Source: Pedobacter sp. Hv1
GTDB lineage: Bacteria; Bacteroidota; Bacteroidia; Sphingobacteriales; Sphingobacteriaceae
DNA: 64,000 bases
Direction: 5' to 3'
Assembly (NCBI RefSeq): GCF_001412215.1
Contig: NZ_LLWP01000001.1
Coordinates: 310,001 to 374,000 of the forward strand
Shown here: piece after piece, positions 9,204 through 18,384 of the stretch
How the letters are laid out: each line of letters opens with the position of its first letter
Position numbering within the stretch: the first letter of the stretch is position 1
Notes under the pieces: generated by a model
What the model was told of the DNA's origin: nothing
The model's database searches: none
The model's input: the letters and a program-made list of their open reading frames with translations, nothing else
Position numbers and translations under genes: made by a program

Positions 9204-9662
9204 ATGCTTTCAACCCAAACTCAAAAGCACAAACTCGAAGATTTCAAGATCAGTATCAAGCTTAAATTATCTGCATTATGGGTAGCCGTAATGTTCTGTT
9301 ATGTTTATGGAGATTTCTTTTCATTATTTGTTCCAGGCCGCATTAAAGGACTAATGGACGGCAACTCTGGTGTAGGTGTCACTACCCCATCATCCTTACT
9401 CTCATTTGCCATCATGATGACTATCCCCAGTCTAATGATTTTCTTTTCATTGGTGCTTAAACCTCAAATTAACCGCTGGACAAATATAATTGCAGGAGTT
9501 TTATTTACGCTGATCATGGCCCTGATTCTCACAAAATCGATGAGCGAATGGAAAATTTTTTATGCCTATCTGGCTTGCATTGAAATTATACTAACCAGTT
9601 CTGTGGTGTGGCTCGCTTTGAGATGGCCACGCGTAAAAAGTGAAGATAAAGTAGCTAACTAA
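9204..9662 (+). CDS. DUF6326 family membrane protein
   Basis: A 152-residue integral membrane protein with four hydrophobic helices, at roughly residues 25-45, 65-85, 92-110 and 118-140. The sequences CYVYGDFFSLFVPG and SEWKIFYAYLACIEI are characteristic of the DUF6326 family as I know it. There is no known function. The gene lies 12 bp upstream of a DUF4386 membrane protein gene, so both are probably one transcript. A 22-bp palindrome about 55 bp upstream may control it. Confidence 0.75.
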   Translation: MLSTQTQKHKLEDFKISIKLKLSALWVAVMFCYVYGDFFSLFVPGRIKGLMDGNSGVGVTTPSSLLSFAIMMTIPSLMIFFSLVLKPQINRWTNIIAGVLFTLIMALILTKSMSEWKIFYAYLACIEIILTSSVVWLALRWPRVKSEDKVAN

Positions 9663-9674
9663 AACCGATTAAAA

Positions 9675-10379
9675 ATGTATTCTAATAAAAAAACAGCACG
9701 TATAGCTGGTCTACTTTACCTAGTTGTGGTATTAACTGGCATGTTTAGTTTAGCTTATGTTCCTTCTAAACTTATCGTATGGAACAATGCAGCACAAACC
9801 GTAAGTAACATTACAGGTTCCGAATTCCTGTTCAGGCTTGGTATGGTAAGTAGCCTTGTCTGTTATACTTTCTTTTTGTTTTTACCAATTGTGCTTTATC
9901 AATTGCTCAAATCGGTAAATAAAACCCACGCCAAGGTAATGGTTATCTTAGCCATTGTTAGTGTACCTATTTCCTTCATTAACCTCTTAAACAAATTTGC
10001 GGTGCTTTCGTTAATTAGTGGTTCTACTTTGCTCAAAGGTGCAGCCATTGCTCAAATGCAAACCCAGGTTATGTTTTATCTCGATTTATATAATTCGGGT
10101 ATTTTAATTGTTCAGATCTTTTGGGGGCTTTGGTTATTTCCATTCGGTTATCTGGTATTCAAGTCTGGCTTTCTGCCAAAATTTTTAGGCGTGCTCTTAA
10201 TGGCTGGCTGTTTTGGATACCTCTTAAATTTCTTAGGAAACTTTTTATTACCCAATTACGGAGCACTTGGCATTTCATCGTATGTAAGGCTGCCCGCAAG
10301 CCTTGGAGAAATTGGAACCTGCTTATGGCTCTTAATTATGGGCGCTAAAGAAAAAAGCAACCACCTTGGTAATGGATAA
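9675..10379 (+). CDS. DUF4386 domain-containing membrane protein
   Basis: A 234-residue protein with six predicted membrane helices. The start, KKTARIAGLLYLVVVLTGMFSL, and the motif GLWLFPFGYLVFKSGFLPK near residues 155-175 are hallmarks of the DUF4386 family, whose role is unknown. It follows the DUF6326 gene by 12 bp and is convergent with the Uma2-like gene. Co-occurrence of the two membrane proteins suggests a joint function, but none is established. Confidence 0.82.
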   Translation: MYSNKKTARIAGLLYLVVVLTGMFSLAYVPSKLIVWNNAAQTVSNITGSEFLFRLGMVSSLVCYTFFLFLPIVLYQLLKSVNKTHAKVMVILAIVSVPISFINLLNKFAVLSLISGSTLLKGAAIAQMQTQVMFYLDLYNSGILIVQIFWGLWLFPFGYLVFKSGFLPKFLGVLLMAGCFGYLLNFLGNFLLPNYGALGISSYVRLPASLGEIGTCLWLLIMGAKEKSNHLGNG

Positions 10380-10393
10380 ATAGAAACTAATAA

Positions 10394-11020
10394 TTAGGCT
10401 TCAAAAACGTCATCAAGGTTTAATACAAAACCAGGTAAAACTGAAGAAGTAACCTGTTCGCTTAATGTAAATATTTTAGAGGGTTGAAACTTACCTAGTT
10501 CATCTAGCGTATAAATTAAAATGGTTTGGTCGCTTTGGCTCACTACCCAATATTCTTTTACACCAAACTCTTGGTAAATTTTGTATTTATGGAGCAGTTC
10601 TGTTTTGTTGTTACCCGGTGATAAAACTTCAACCACCAGATCTGGTGCGCCAATGCACCCACGGGCATCTAGTTTGGTTAAATCACAAACCACACAGATA
10701 TCTGGTTGTAAAACAGTGTACACATCTTTATCAGCTTTGCTCTCTTTCGGAAAACGGACATCAAAGGGTGCACCATAAATTTTGCAGGGTTTATTTTTTA
10801 AAAAATTACCTATTGCCATGAAAATTGTTCCAAAAACTTCTTGGTGAACCCTTGACGGTGCAGGGCTCATTTCAAAAATTTTCCCTTTAATTAACTCTAC
10901 TCTTTCGTCAAAAAGCCAGTTTAAATAATGGGCATAACTATAAGTTCTGGTTTGGTCTATATCATTGAGGTGATAGACTTTCTCATCAGTTAAATCTTTG
11001 TATGGAGTTTCCGTTGCCAT
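10394..11020 (-). CDS. Uma2 family protein (PD-(D/E)xK nuclease-like)
   Basis: A 208-residue protein of the Uma2 (formerly DUF820) family, a PD-(D/E)xK-fold group. The active-site-like positions are PDI at about residues 106-108 and PDLVVEVLSP at 126-135, followed by K145 and the helix KYKIYQEFGVKEYWVV. The family is abundant in cyanobacteria and scattered in Bacteroidota. Many members are called putative restriction endonucleases, but no restriction activity or methylase partner is shown or visible here. The gene is monocistronic and sits 30 bp beyond the stop of the P-type ATPase gene on the same strand. Confidence 0.88.
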   Translation of the reverse strand: MATETPYKDLTDEKVYHLNDIDQTRTYSYAHYLNWLFDERVELIKGKIFEMSPAPSRVHQEVFGTIFMAIGNFLKNKPCKIYGAPFDVRFPKESKADKDVYTVLQPDICVVCDLTKLDARGCIGAPDLVVEVLSPGNNKTELLHKYKIYQEFGVKEYWVVSQSDQTILIYTLDELGKFQPSKIFTLSEQVTSSVLPGFVLNLDDVFEA

Positions 11021-11050
11021 AAGCCTAATATACTCATTTCTAGCCGGATA

Positions 11051-13015
11051 TTAAAATTTCATCCTTTGAATTCTAATGGCATTAAGGATGGCTAAAAATG
11101 CCACACCAACATCGGCAAAAACAGCTTCCCACATGGTGGCCAAACCACCTGCACCCAAAATTAAAACAATTGCTTTTACACCAAATGCAAGGCTAATATT
11201 TTGATAAACCACTTTTTTAGTGGCCTTACCAATTTTAATGGCTGTAACAATTTTACTTGGTTGGTCATTCTGGATTACCACATCTGCAGTTTCAATGGCC
11301 ACATCGCTACCCATTGCCCCCATTGCCATACCCAGATCGCTTAAAGCCAACACAGGTGCATCATTAATTCCATCACCAACAAAGGCAACTACAGCATTTT
11401 TATCTTTTTTAATCTGCTCTAATTGAGCAACCTTATCTTCTGGCAATAAATCACCATAAGCTTGGTCAATATTTAATTCCTTAGCCAATTTTGCTGTAAT
11501 TGCAGTTTTATCACCACTTAGCATTACTACCTGTGTTACACCATTGGCATGAAGTTCAGTTACCGCTTGTTTGGCATCGGCCTTAACTTCGTCAGCAATA
11601 ATTACATAACCTACATATTGTTCGTCAATTGCCAAGATTACTATGGTCTCCACTTGTTCGTCAATTATTGCAGGATAAGCAATGTTGGCTTTTTTAAGGA
11701 GTTTGGCGTTACCAGCAGTTATTTTTTGTTTTTCAACTACCGCTGTTAAACCATGCCCAGCAATCTCTTTAACTTCAGTAACCTCTAAAAGTGTTTGATC
11801 ACCATAGTGGTTTACAATTGCCTTAGCTATTGGGTGCGTAGATTGACTTTCTATGGCTGCCAATAAGGCCATAAATTTAGCCTCATCTATTTCACTCTGG
11901 ATTTGTTTTACTTTAAAAACACCATGGGTTAATGTCCCTGTTTTATCCATCACTACCGTGTTGATTTGGGTAATCACATCTAAAAAGTTAGAACCTTTAA
12001 ATAAAATGCCATTTGCCGATGCCGCTCCAATGCCACCAAAATAACCCAATGGAATAGAAATGACCAAAGCACAAGGACAAGAAATAACCAAAAACACCAA
12101 AGCTCTGTATAACCAAGTCTGAAACTGATAATCGGCCACAATAAAATAAGGCAGAATAACTAGGGCCACAGCCAAAAAGAATACAATTGGCGTATAAATT
12201 TTAGCAAATTTGCGAATAAACAATTCGGTTTTAGCCTTACGGGAAGTAGCAGATTGTACCATTTCTAAAATTCGAGATAGCGCACTGTCTGCAAACTTCT
12301 TACTTACTTTTAGGGTAACCACCCCATCTAAGTTTAACATTCCAGCCAATACAGTTTCGCCCTTTCGAATGGTTCTTGGTGTGCTTTCGCCAGTTAAAGC
12401 TGCTGTATTAAAACTGGCACTCTCACTTAACAATTCGCCGTCTAGTGGTGCCTTTTCTCCCGCCTTTAGTTGAATGGTCTCTCCAATTGCTACTGTATCT
12501 GGTTTTACGGTTTCAAATTTTTCATTTCTAAATACACTAGCTACATCAGGCCTAACATCTAATAAAGCTTTGATATTTCGTTTTGCACCAGCAACCGCTG
12601 CACCTTGAAATAACTCACCAACGGTATAAAACAACATTACAGCTACAGCCTCCGGATATTCGCCCAAAGCCAGTGCACCAATGGTAGCTAAGGCCATTAA
12701 TAAAAACTCTGTAAACACTTCGCCTTTGGCAATGGTAACAGCTGCTTCTTTAATTACCGGATAAGCAACAGGAATATAAGCAAGTACATACCAGCCCATG
12801 CGCACATAGCTGGTAAAAAAATCAACTTTAAAATAATCTAAGGCAATACCTATTAATAAGAAAGCTAAGCTAAAGGCAGCTGGTAAATAGGTTTTAAATG
12901 ACGATGCGTCGCCATGGTCATGATCATGTTCATCACCATTTTCGTGTTGGTGGCTATGGTTATGGCTACAGCACCCATCTTCTTGTGCTACATGCGAATG
13001 TTTTTCTTTTTCCAT
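11051..13015 (-). CDS. Heavy-metal translocating P-type ATPase (Zn/Cd/Co type)
   Basis: A 654-residue P1B-type ATPase expected to export Zn2+, Cd2+ or Co2+ across the inner membrane. The ion-binding motif CPC is at residues 313-315, the phosphorylated Asp is D357 in DKTGTLT, and the hinge GDGINDAPVL is present near residue 560. The actuator loop has TGES. In place of a CxxC heavy-metal-associated domain, the N-terminus (residues 5-36) is rich in His, with a CC pair and repeated HDHDH-like stretches, which suggests zinc rather than copper. No metal regulator lies beside it. Specificity is inference from the CPC motif and the His-rich tail. Confidence 0.93.
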   Translation of the reverse strand: MEKEKHSHVAQEDGCCSHNHSHQHENGDEHDHDHGDASSFKTYLPAAFSLAFLLIGIALDYFKVDFFTSYVRMGWYVLAYIPVAYPVIKEAAVTIAKGEVFTEFLLMALATIGALALGEYPEAVAVMLFYTVGELFQGAAVAGAKRNIKALLDVRPDVASVFRNEKFETVKPDTVAIGETIQLKAGEKAPLDGELLSESASFNTAALTGESTPRTIRKGETVLAGMLNLDGVVTLKVSKKFADSALSRILEMVQSATSRKAKTELFIRKFAKIYTPIVFFLAVALVILPYFIVADYQFQTWLYRALVFLVISCPCALVISIPLGYFGGIGAASANGILFKGSNFLDVITQINTVVMDKTGTLTHGVFKVKQIQSEIDEAKFMALLAAIESQSTHPIAKAIVNHYGDQTLLEVTEVKEIAGHGLTAVVEKQKITAGNAKLLKKANIAYPAIIDEQVETIVILAIDEQYVGYVIIADEVKADAKQAVTELHANGVTQVVMLSGDKTAITAKLAKELNIDQAYGDLLPEDKVAQLEQIKKDKNAVVAFVGDGINDAPVLALSDLGMAMGAMGSDVAIETADVVIQNDQPSKIVTAIKIGKATKKVVYQNISLAFGVKAIVLILGAGGLATMWEAVFADVGVAFLAILNAIRIQRMKF

Positions 13016-13353
13016 TGTAATTTAGAATTATTCAAAATTATGCTTTTTGCTATGAATTCTCTATGGCTACACAATAATATATGTTAAAATATGTTAATAC
13101 TTATACAAAATACAAAACATGAAATCATTTAGATTATCCATATTTAGCCTTAGTATTTTTCGTAGAATAGGTTTAAACAAATTGTATTACTGGTTTAACA
13201 AGTAATATTTCTATTAACTTTCTATAGTTTAATAGGTATTTCTTAATTTCAGCTTTAAATATTTTTAAAGCATGAAATCTGCATCAATCATCCTTTAGCG
13301 AATTTCTATATCGGTCTGTGCAGGCTTTATCATCATTAAACAAATCATAACTA
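13016..13353. other. Divergent intergenic region
   Basis: About 340 bp of AT-rich DNA between the divergent P-type ATPase and M13 peptidase genes. I see no ORF, RNA gene, repeat or convincing promoter element in it. Confidence 0.4.
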
Positions 13354-15393
13354 ATGAAAGTTAACCAATTCAAAAATTATTTTGCGATTCTAGGTATCAT
13401 GGCAGGAAGCTTTACTACCTATGCGCAAAACGTCCCTAAAAAATATATAGATCCTGCTAATATGGATCTAAGTGTTAAACCTGGTGATGATTTTTACCAA
13501 TATGCAAGCGGAACATGGATCAAGAAAAATCCTGTGCCTGCCAAAGAAACACGTTGGGGCTCGTTTAACGAACTTCGCGAATTTAATGCGCAAGCTGTAA
13601 GAAGTTTGGTAGAAAAAGCTGCAGCTGATAAAACTGCACCTGCAGGTTCTGTAACCAGACGTGTTGGCGATTTTTATGCCGCAGCCATGGACAGCTTAAC
13701 CATCGAAAAATTAGGCTATACCCCAATCAAAGCCGATTTAGAAAAAGTAAAAAAAATCAATAGTGTACAAGGTCTGTTAGACCAGATTGCTTACATGCGT
13801 ACTTCAGGTGTTGGTGGTGGTATGTTTGGTTTAGGTGTTGGTCAGGACAGAAAAAATGTAACCAAGTATGTAGTTAACATTTCTCAAGGTGGTACATCTT
13901 TAAGCGATCGTGATTATTATTTAAAAGACGATCCACAAAGCCAAAGAATTAGAACAGCCTATAATGCTTACATGGTGAAGTTATTTACACTTACAGGTAG
14001 CAGTGAAGCTGAAGCAAAACAAAAAGCAACCACTGTATTTAATTTAGAAAAGGCTTTAGCAGAAGCTCAGATGAGCAGAATTGAAATGCGTGATCCTTAC
14101 AAAACTTATAATAAATTAACAGTTACCGAATTTAACAAAGTTACTCCAAACATTAACTGGACAACCTTATTGCCTAAGTTTAAAATAAACGGACAGGATA
14201 CCGTTTTGGTAAACTCTATCTCTTTCTTTAAAAGCCTAAATGGCATGTTAACCAGTGTACCATTGGCAGATTGGAAAACTTATTTAGAATGGAGTATTTT
14301 AAGAGGATCGGCAAATAACCTAAGTTCTCCTTTTGTAAACGCAAGTTTTGCATTTACACAAGCACAAACAGGTCAAAAAGTACAAACTCCACGTTGGCAG
14401 CGCATGTCTGCCTTAACAGATGGTACCATTGGCGAATTATTAGGCCAGCTTTATGTAGCTAAATATTTCAAACCAGATGCAAAAGTGCGTATGGATCAAA
14501 TGATCGTAAACTTGCGCAAAGCTTTTGAAATTAGAATCAATGGTTTAGAGTGGATGAGTGATGCCACCAAAAAAAGAGCGTTAGAAAAATTACATGCCTT
14601 TACGCCTAAAGTAGGTTATACCACCAAATGGCAAACTTATACTGGCTTAGAAATCCATAAAGGAACTTATTTCCAAAACCTACGCAATGCAAGTGTATGG
14701 GGTTATAATGAAAATGTAAACAGATTGGGCAAACCTTTAGATCGCACTCGTTTCGGAATGACACCTCCAACTGTAAATGCATCTTATAGCCCAACTATGA
14801 ATGAAATTGTTTTCCCTGCTGGGATTCTACAGTTCCCTTTCTTCGATCCAAACGCAGATGATGCTGTAAATTATGGTGGTATTGGTGCAGTAATTGGCCA
14901 CGAGATGAGCCATGGTTTTGACGATACAGGAAGCCAATACGATAAAGATGGTAACCTTAAAAACTGGTGGACAGACGAAGACCGTGCTAAATTTAACGAC
15001 AAAACAAAAGCATTAGGCGAACAGTTCAGTGCTTATACCGTTGTTGATACCATCCATGTATTGGGTAAATTAACCATGGGCGAAAACATTGGCGACTTAG
15101 GTGGTTTAAATGCGGCCTATACTGCATTTAAAATGACTAAACAAGGTCAGAGCAATGAGAAAATAGATGGTTTTACACCAGACCAACGTTTCTTTTTATC
15201 ATGGGCACAAGTTTGGAGAGGTAACATTTTACCAGAAGCTGCTGCTCAATTGATCAAAACAGACTCGCACTCTCCTGGTCCTTACAGAACCATTGGCGCA
15301 CCAGTAAACATGGATGCTTGGTACCAAGCATTTGATGTAAAACCTGGCGACAAGCTTTACAAAAAACCAGAAGACCGAATTAGGTTGTGGTAA
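13354..15393 (+). CDS. pepO: M13 family metallopeptidase (neprilysin/PepO-like)
   Basis: A 679-residue exported zinc endopeptidase. The signal peptide covers about residues 1-25 and ends at TYAQ. The N-terminal M13 domain starts with DPANMDLSVKPGDDFYQYA. The catalytic site is HEMSH at residues 516-520, with E577 of ENIGDLGG as the third zinc ligand, and the NASYSP region upstream is typical of substrate-binding segments. The C-terminus ends with the usual KPGDKLYKKPEDRIRLW; the conserved tail CxVW of mammalian enzymes is replaced by RLW. It probably degrades peptides in the periplasm or outside the cell. The gene is single and followed by a terminator. Confidence 0.95.
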   Translation: MKVNQFKNYFAILGIMAGSFTTYAQNVPKKYIDPANMDLSVKPGDDFYQYASGTWIKKNPVPAKETRWGSFNELREFNAQAVRSLVEKAAADKTAPAGSVTRRVGDFYAAAMDSLTIEKLGYTPIKADLEKVKKINSVQGLLDQIAYMRTSGVGGGMFGLGVGQDRKNVTKYVVNISQGGTSLSDRDYYLKDDPQSQRIRTAYNAYMVKLFTLTGSSEAEAKQKATTVFNLEKALAEAQMSRIEMRDPYKTYNKLTVTEFNKVTPNINWTTLLPKFKINGQDTVLVNSISFFKSLNGMLTSVPLADWKTYLEWSILRGSANNLSSPFVNASFAFTQAQTGQKVQTPRWQRMSALTDGTIGELLGQLYVAKYFKPDAKVRMDQMIVNLRKAFEIRINGLEWMSDATKKRALEKLHAFTPKVGYTTKWQTYTGLEIHKGTYFQNLRNASVWGYNENVNRLGKPLDRTRFGMTPPTVNASYSPTMNEIVFPAGILQFPFFDPNADDAVNYGGIGAVIGHEMSHGFDDTGSQYDKDGNLKNWWTDEDRAKFNDKTKALGEQFSAYTVVDTIHVLGKLTMGENIGDLGGLNAAYTAFKMTKQGQSNEKIDGFTPDQRFFLSWAQVWRGNILPEAAAQLIKTDSHSPGPYRTIGAPVNMDAWYQAFDVKPGDKLYKKPEDRIRLW

Positions 15394-15402
15394 ACAGCAA
15401 AT

Positions 15403-15442
15403 AAAAAATAGCCATCTTTAAAATTAAGATGGCTATTTTTTT
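15403..15442. terminator. Bidirectional terminator between pepO and the YjbR-like gene
   Basis: The stem tagccatctt / aagatggcta has a 7-nt loop (taaaatt) and is flanked by A6 and T7, so it can serve both the M13 peptidase gene and the convergent yjbR-like gene. Confidence 0.88.
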
Positions 15443-15452
15443 GCTTAAAACG

Positions 15453-15791
15453 TTATATATATTTTGCCTGTAGTTTTTTAGGTAGCTTGGCTAATACCAA
15501 TGCTCTAGAAGTCTCTACTCTTCTTTTCAACTCAGTTTCACTTAATACCTCTAAGTTCTCTATCCTAACCCATTGTCTTTTGGCCATGTGGTGTGCCTGT
15601 GTAATACCATCTCTAGCTGTTAACTCATCAAATTCTTCAGGTGTGCATTTTGTAGAAAAGCTATTTCCTTCGTCAATAGCGATAATGATGAAAATTTTTT
15701 CTTCAATCATAAAACAGAGATGCTCCCATTTCATCCCCTCGGTGGTTCCTGGCAAGCTTAAACAATATTCCCTAAAACGTTCAATATCCAT
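15453..15791 (-). CDS. MmcQ/YjbR family DNA-binding-like protein
   Basis: A 112-residue protein of the YjbR family. It has the N-terminal MDIERFREYCLSLPGTTEGM, the central strand CFMIEEKIFIIIAID, and the C-terminal pair of helices ELKRRVETSRALVLAKLPKK. The fold is described as CyaY-like and a DNA-binding role has been proposed, without a firm function. It is transcribed alone and shares a terminator hairpin with pepO. Confidence 0.85.
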   Translation of the reverse strand: MDIERFREYCLSLPGTTEGMKWEHLCFMIEEKIFIIIAIDEGNSFSTKCTPEEFDELTARDGITQAHHMAKRQWVRIENLEVLSETELKRRVETSRALVLAKLPKKLQAKYI

Positions 15792-15855
15792 AATTAAAAG
15801 ACTGAAGCAACAAAGATAAAATACAAATACAAGTTTAATGCTTTAATTTTACACT

Positions 15856-16530
15856 ATGAATATTCTTACGCTAACAGCCGATGGTTCGAATACCTTATTT
15901 AACGAAACCATAGGCGAACATTACCATTCGGCACATGGTGCATTACAAGAAAGCAAACATGTCTTTTTAGAGGCAGGACTAAAATTTGCCGCTAATCAAA
16001 AAGTCGAAAAGGAAATCAGCATATTAGAAGTTGGTTTCGGTACTGGCCTAAATTTCATTTTAAGTTATGCGCATTGCGAAGAAAACCATCTTAAACTTAG
16101 CTATACCGGGATTGAAGCTTTTCCACTTTCGCAGGACACCATCAACCAAACCAATTACCAGCAATATGTACCACATCATGTTTGGCAAAACTTTATCAAT
16201 ACATACGAAAGTGCATTGATACAGCAACAAGTTTTATCCAACTATGGTAACCTTGAAATTGCACATACTACTTTGGCCAAATTTAAAACCGATGTACTAT
16301 TTGATGTTTTATACTTCGACGCTTTTTCTGTACAGCATCAGCCAGAAATGTGGACCAATGAAATGATTGCCCATGCTTGTAGTTTTATAAAAGAAGGGGG
16401 TGTATTTGTAAGCTATGCCATTACTGGCCATTTAAAAAGAGCTGTTAAAGCCTGTGGTTTTACCATCGAAAAATTACAAGGAGCGCCTGGAAAAAGAGAA
16501 ATGTTAAGAGCGGTTAAGAGTTTAAAGTAA
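15856..16530 (+). CDS. mnmD: tRNA (mnm5s2U34)-methyltransferase, MnmD
   Basis: A 224-residue protein matching the methyltransferase half of MnmC, without the FAD-dependent oxidase half. The SAM-binding motif I is EVGFGTGLN at residues 58-66, and the motif LYFDAFSVQHQPEMW near residue 155 matches the catalytic DAF region. It would convert nm5(s2)U to mnm5(s2)U at the tRNA wobble position. The start at 15856 gives a typical N-terminus for the family (LTADGSNTLFNE). Free-standing MnmD is known in other bacteria, so the single domain is not a truncation. Confidence 0.88.
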   Translation: MNILTLTADGSNTLFNETIGEHYHSAHGALQESKHVFLEAGLKFAANQKVEKEISILEVGFGTGLNFILSYAHCEENHLKLSYTGIEAFPLSQDTINQTNYQQYVPHHVWQNFINTYESALIQQQVLSNYGNLEIAHTTLAKFKTDVLFDVLYFDAFSVQHQPEMWTNEMIAHACSFIKEGGVFVSYAITGHLKRAVKACGFTIEKLQGAPGKREMLRAVKSLK

Positions 16531-16539
16531 AAAGTTTTG

Positions 16540-16935
16540 GGAAATGGGAAATAGGAAATAAGTTACTTTATCAATGCATCAATAAAATAAGTTGAAAGTA
16601 GAAAGTTAAAAGTTTTACGCTATAAGTTGTAAGTAAGTTTTGTTCACAAATTGTGATGTTTGTTAAGTGTATTCACAAAATTGGGATACTTTGCTAAGTC
16701 TTTGTACTAACTACTTTTTACTAATGAACAATTTAATCTATTCCCAATTTACTATTCCCCATTCCCTACTTCGGACTACTGATTTTCTACCAATAAATGA
16801 ACAACACCTATTCCCAATTTACTATTCCCCATTCCCTACTTTGGGCTACTGATTTTCTACCAATAAATGAACAACACCTATTCCCTATTTACTATTCCCT
16901 ATTCCCTACCTAAACCAATGAACTAATTCTTATCT
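16540..16935. repeat. Short-word repeat mosaic with 70-bp tandem copies
   Basis: Two copies of a 70-bp unit (16741-16810 and 16811-16880, differing at only a few bases) are followed by a partial third copy (16881-16910). Each unit contains ttcccaatttactattcccc and ends in caataaatgaacaacaccta. Upstream words (agttgtaagtaagttttgtt, then cacaaaattgggat) recur in the same order at 37380-37450. The mosaic fills the 423-bp gap between mnmD and the AI-2E permease gene. The 61-codon ORF inside it is a by-product. Confidence 0.8.
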
Positions 16936-16953
16936 TTATTCAAAATATCTATC

Positions 16954-18069
16954 ATGAAACAAATTTCACTGCCTTTTGTTGCTAAGCTTGCTTTGGTGCT
17001 CTTATCCATCATTATGTTAGGATATTTGGCCATTTTAGGCAAAAGTTTGTTATCGCCATTGCTCTTTTCTTTATTAATGGCCTTTCTATTATTGCCATTT
17101 TCGAGTTTCTTGGAGCGTCGATTTAAATTTAAAAGAAGCATTGCCGCACTTACTTCTGTAATTTTAATGATTGCCGTAATTTATGGCTTAATGTATTTTT
17201 TGGTGGGCCAACTTGGAGAGTTATGGACTGATTGGCCGTTATTGGTAAAACAGGTAACCTCTGCATTTGAAGAAATTAAACATTGGGGCAATAAAACCTT
17301 CCATACCAATTTAGATGTTCAGGGAAATCATATTTTTATGGACAATGCTGAGAAAGCCCTAGCTACCAGTGCTTCTATTATCGGTGCTACTTTACTTACC
17401 TTATCATCTAGCTTGTTGTTTTTAGCCTTTACTTTGTTATTTACATTTTTCATTTTAAACTACCGTGGCCTATTATTTAACTTTTTAACTGCTGTTTTTG
17501 CAGAAGAACACAAAACCAAGGTAAGCGATATTGTAAGAGAAATTCAACGGATTATTAAGAAATACATTACTGGCTTATTTTTACAGATGTTAATTGTTAC
17601 GTTACTAATGATTACAGCCTTATCCATTTTAGGAGTAAAATATGCCATACTACTAGGCTTAATTGCCGGTATTTTCAATATCATTCCTTATTTGGGCATT
17701 TCTACAGCTTTAGTAATTAGTGCGTTAATTACTTTTGCAACAGCAGGTGCAGCAAAAGCACTATTGGTTATTCTGGTATTTGTTGGTGTGCATACCATTG
17801 ATGGCAACCTACTAATGCCCTTAATAGTAGGCTCAAAAGTTAAAATCAATGCCCTATTTGCTTTCATAGGTATCATTATTGGCGAAATGATCTGGGGAAT
17901 TTCTGGCATGTTTTTATGCATCCCCTATCTGGCCATGTTAAAAATAATTTTCGAGAGAGTAGATGGCCTACAAGCTTGGGGAATTTTATTAGGTGAAGAA
18001 TATAAATCGCCAAGAAAACGAAGAACTTACAGAATTACCAAAAAAATTAAGCTCGAAGACGCCGAATAA
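16954..18069 (+). CDS. AI-2E family transporter (PerM/YdiK-like permease)
   Basis: A 371-residue integral membrane protein with about eight helices. The pattern fits the AI-2E transporter family: an N-terminal hairpin near residues 10-45, a cytoplasmic/periplasmic segment around 95-150, and a C-terminal half containing LGLIAGIFNIIPYLG and VGSKVKINALFAFIGIIIG. Only some members export AI-2; others are Na+/H+ antiporters or have unknown cargo, so the substrate is open. The last base of its TAA stop is the first base of the next gene's ATG, which suggests translational coupling. A TATCTTTA word 15 bp before the ATG may be the -7 element. Confidence 0.88.
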   Translation: MKQISLPFVAKLALVLLSIIMLGYLAILGKSLLSPLLFSLLMAFLLLPFSSFLERRFKFKRSIAALTSVILMIAVIYGLMYFLVGQLGELWTDWPLLVKQVTSAFEEIKHWGNKTFHTNLDVQGNHIFMDNAEKALATSASIIGATLLTLSSSLLFLAFTLLFTFFILNYRGLLFNFLTAVFAEEHKTKVSDIVREIQRIIKKYITGLFLQMLIVTLLMITALSILGVKYAILLGLIAGIFNIIPYLGISTALVISALITFATAGAAKALLVILVFVGVHTIDGNLLMPLIVGSKVKINALFAFIGIIIGEMIWGISGMFLCIPYLAMLKIIFERVDGLQAWGILLGEEYKSPRKRRTYRITKKIKLEDAE

Positions 18070-18380
18070 TGAAAGAAGAGAAAGAGAAACAAAACAGATC
18101 GCCTCATATTCTAAGTACCTCAGCAAATCTATTGGGATTTTGTTTTATCGTGTTAACATCGGTAAAAATATCAAAACTGTCCGAATCTTCATATATAGAC
18201 GAAGGTGCAGCTCTGGCCATTATCATTTTCATGTCTAGTTGCATACTTTCTTTTCTTTCTATGAGAAGTAGCACAACACGAGCAACCAAAATGGAAGGCT
18301 TTGCCGATATTTTATTTCTTGCTGGCCTAATTGTTCTTTTTATTACTACCATGCTCATTACTTTTAATATCATCAAATAA
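18069..18380 (+). CDS. Small three-helix membrane protein
   Basis: A 103-residue hypothetical protein with a polar N-terminus followed by three hydrophobic segments at about residues 14-32, 45-64 and 79-100. It starts on the last base of the AI-2E permease stop codon and ends 4 bp before mazG, so the three genes form a tight operon. I do not recognise the family. Its position suggests either a partner of the permease or a membrane protein simply cotranscribed with it. Confidence 0.7.
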   Translation: MKEEKEKQNRSPHILSTSANLLGFCFIVLTSVKISKLSESSYIDEGAALAIIIFMSSCILSFLSMRSSTTRATKMEGFADILFLAGLIVLFITTMLITFNIIK

Positions 18381-18384
18381 TAAT

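Noticed and set aside
10394..11020. Restriction endonuclease
   Set aside because: The Uma2 family carries the fold, but no methylase partner is present and restriction has not been shown for such proteins.
15487..15819. 110-codon plus-strand ORF
   Set aside because: It is the antisense shadow of the YjbR-family gene.
16667..16852. 61-codon ORF
   Set aside because: It lies wholly within the tandem repeat mosaic and its amino-acid composition simply reflects the repeated words.
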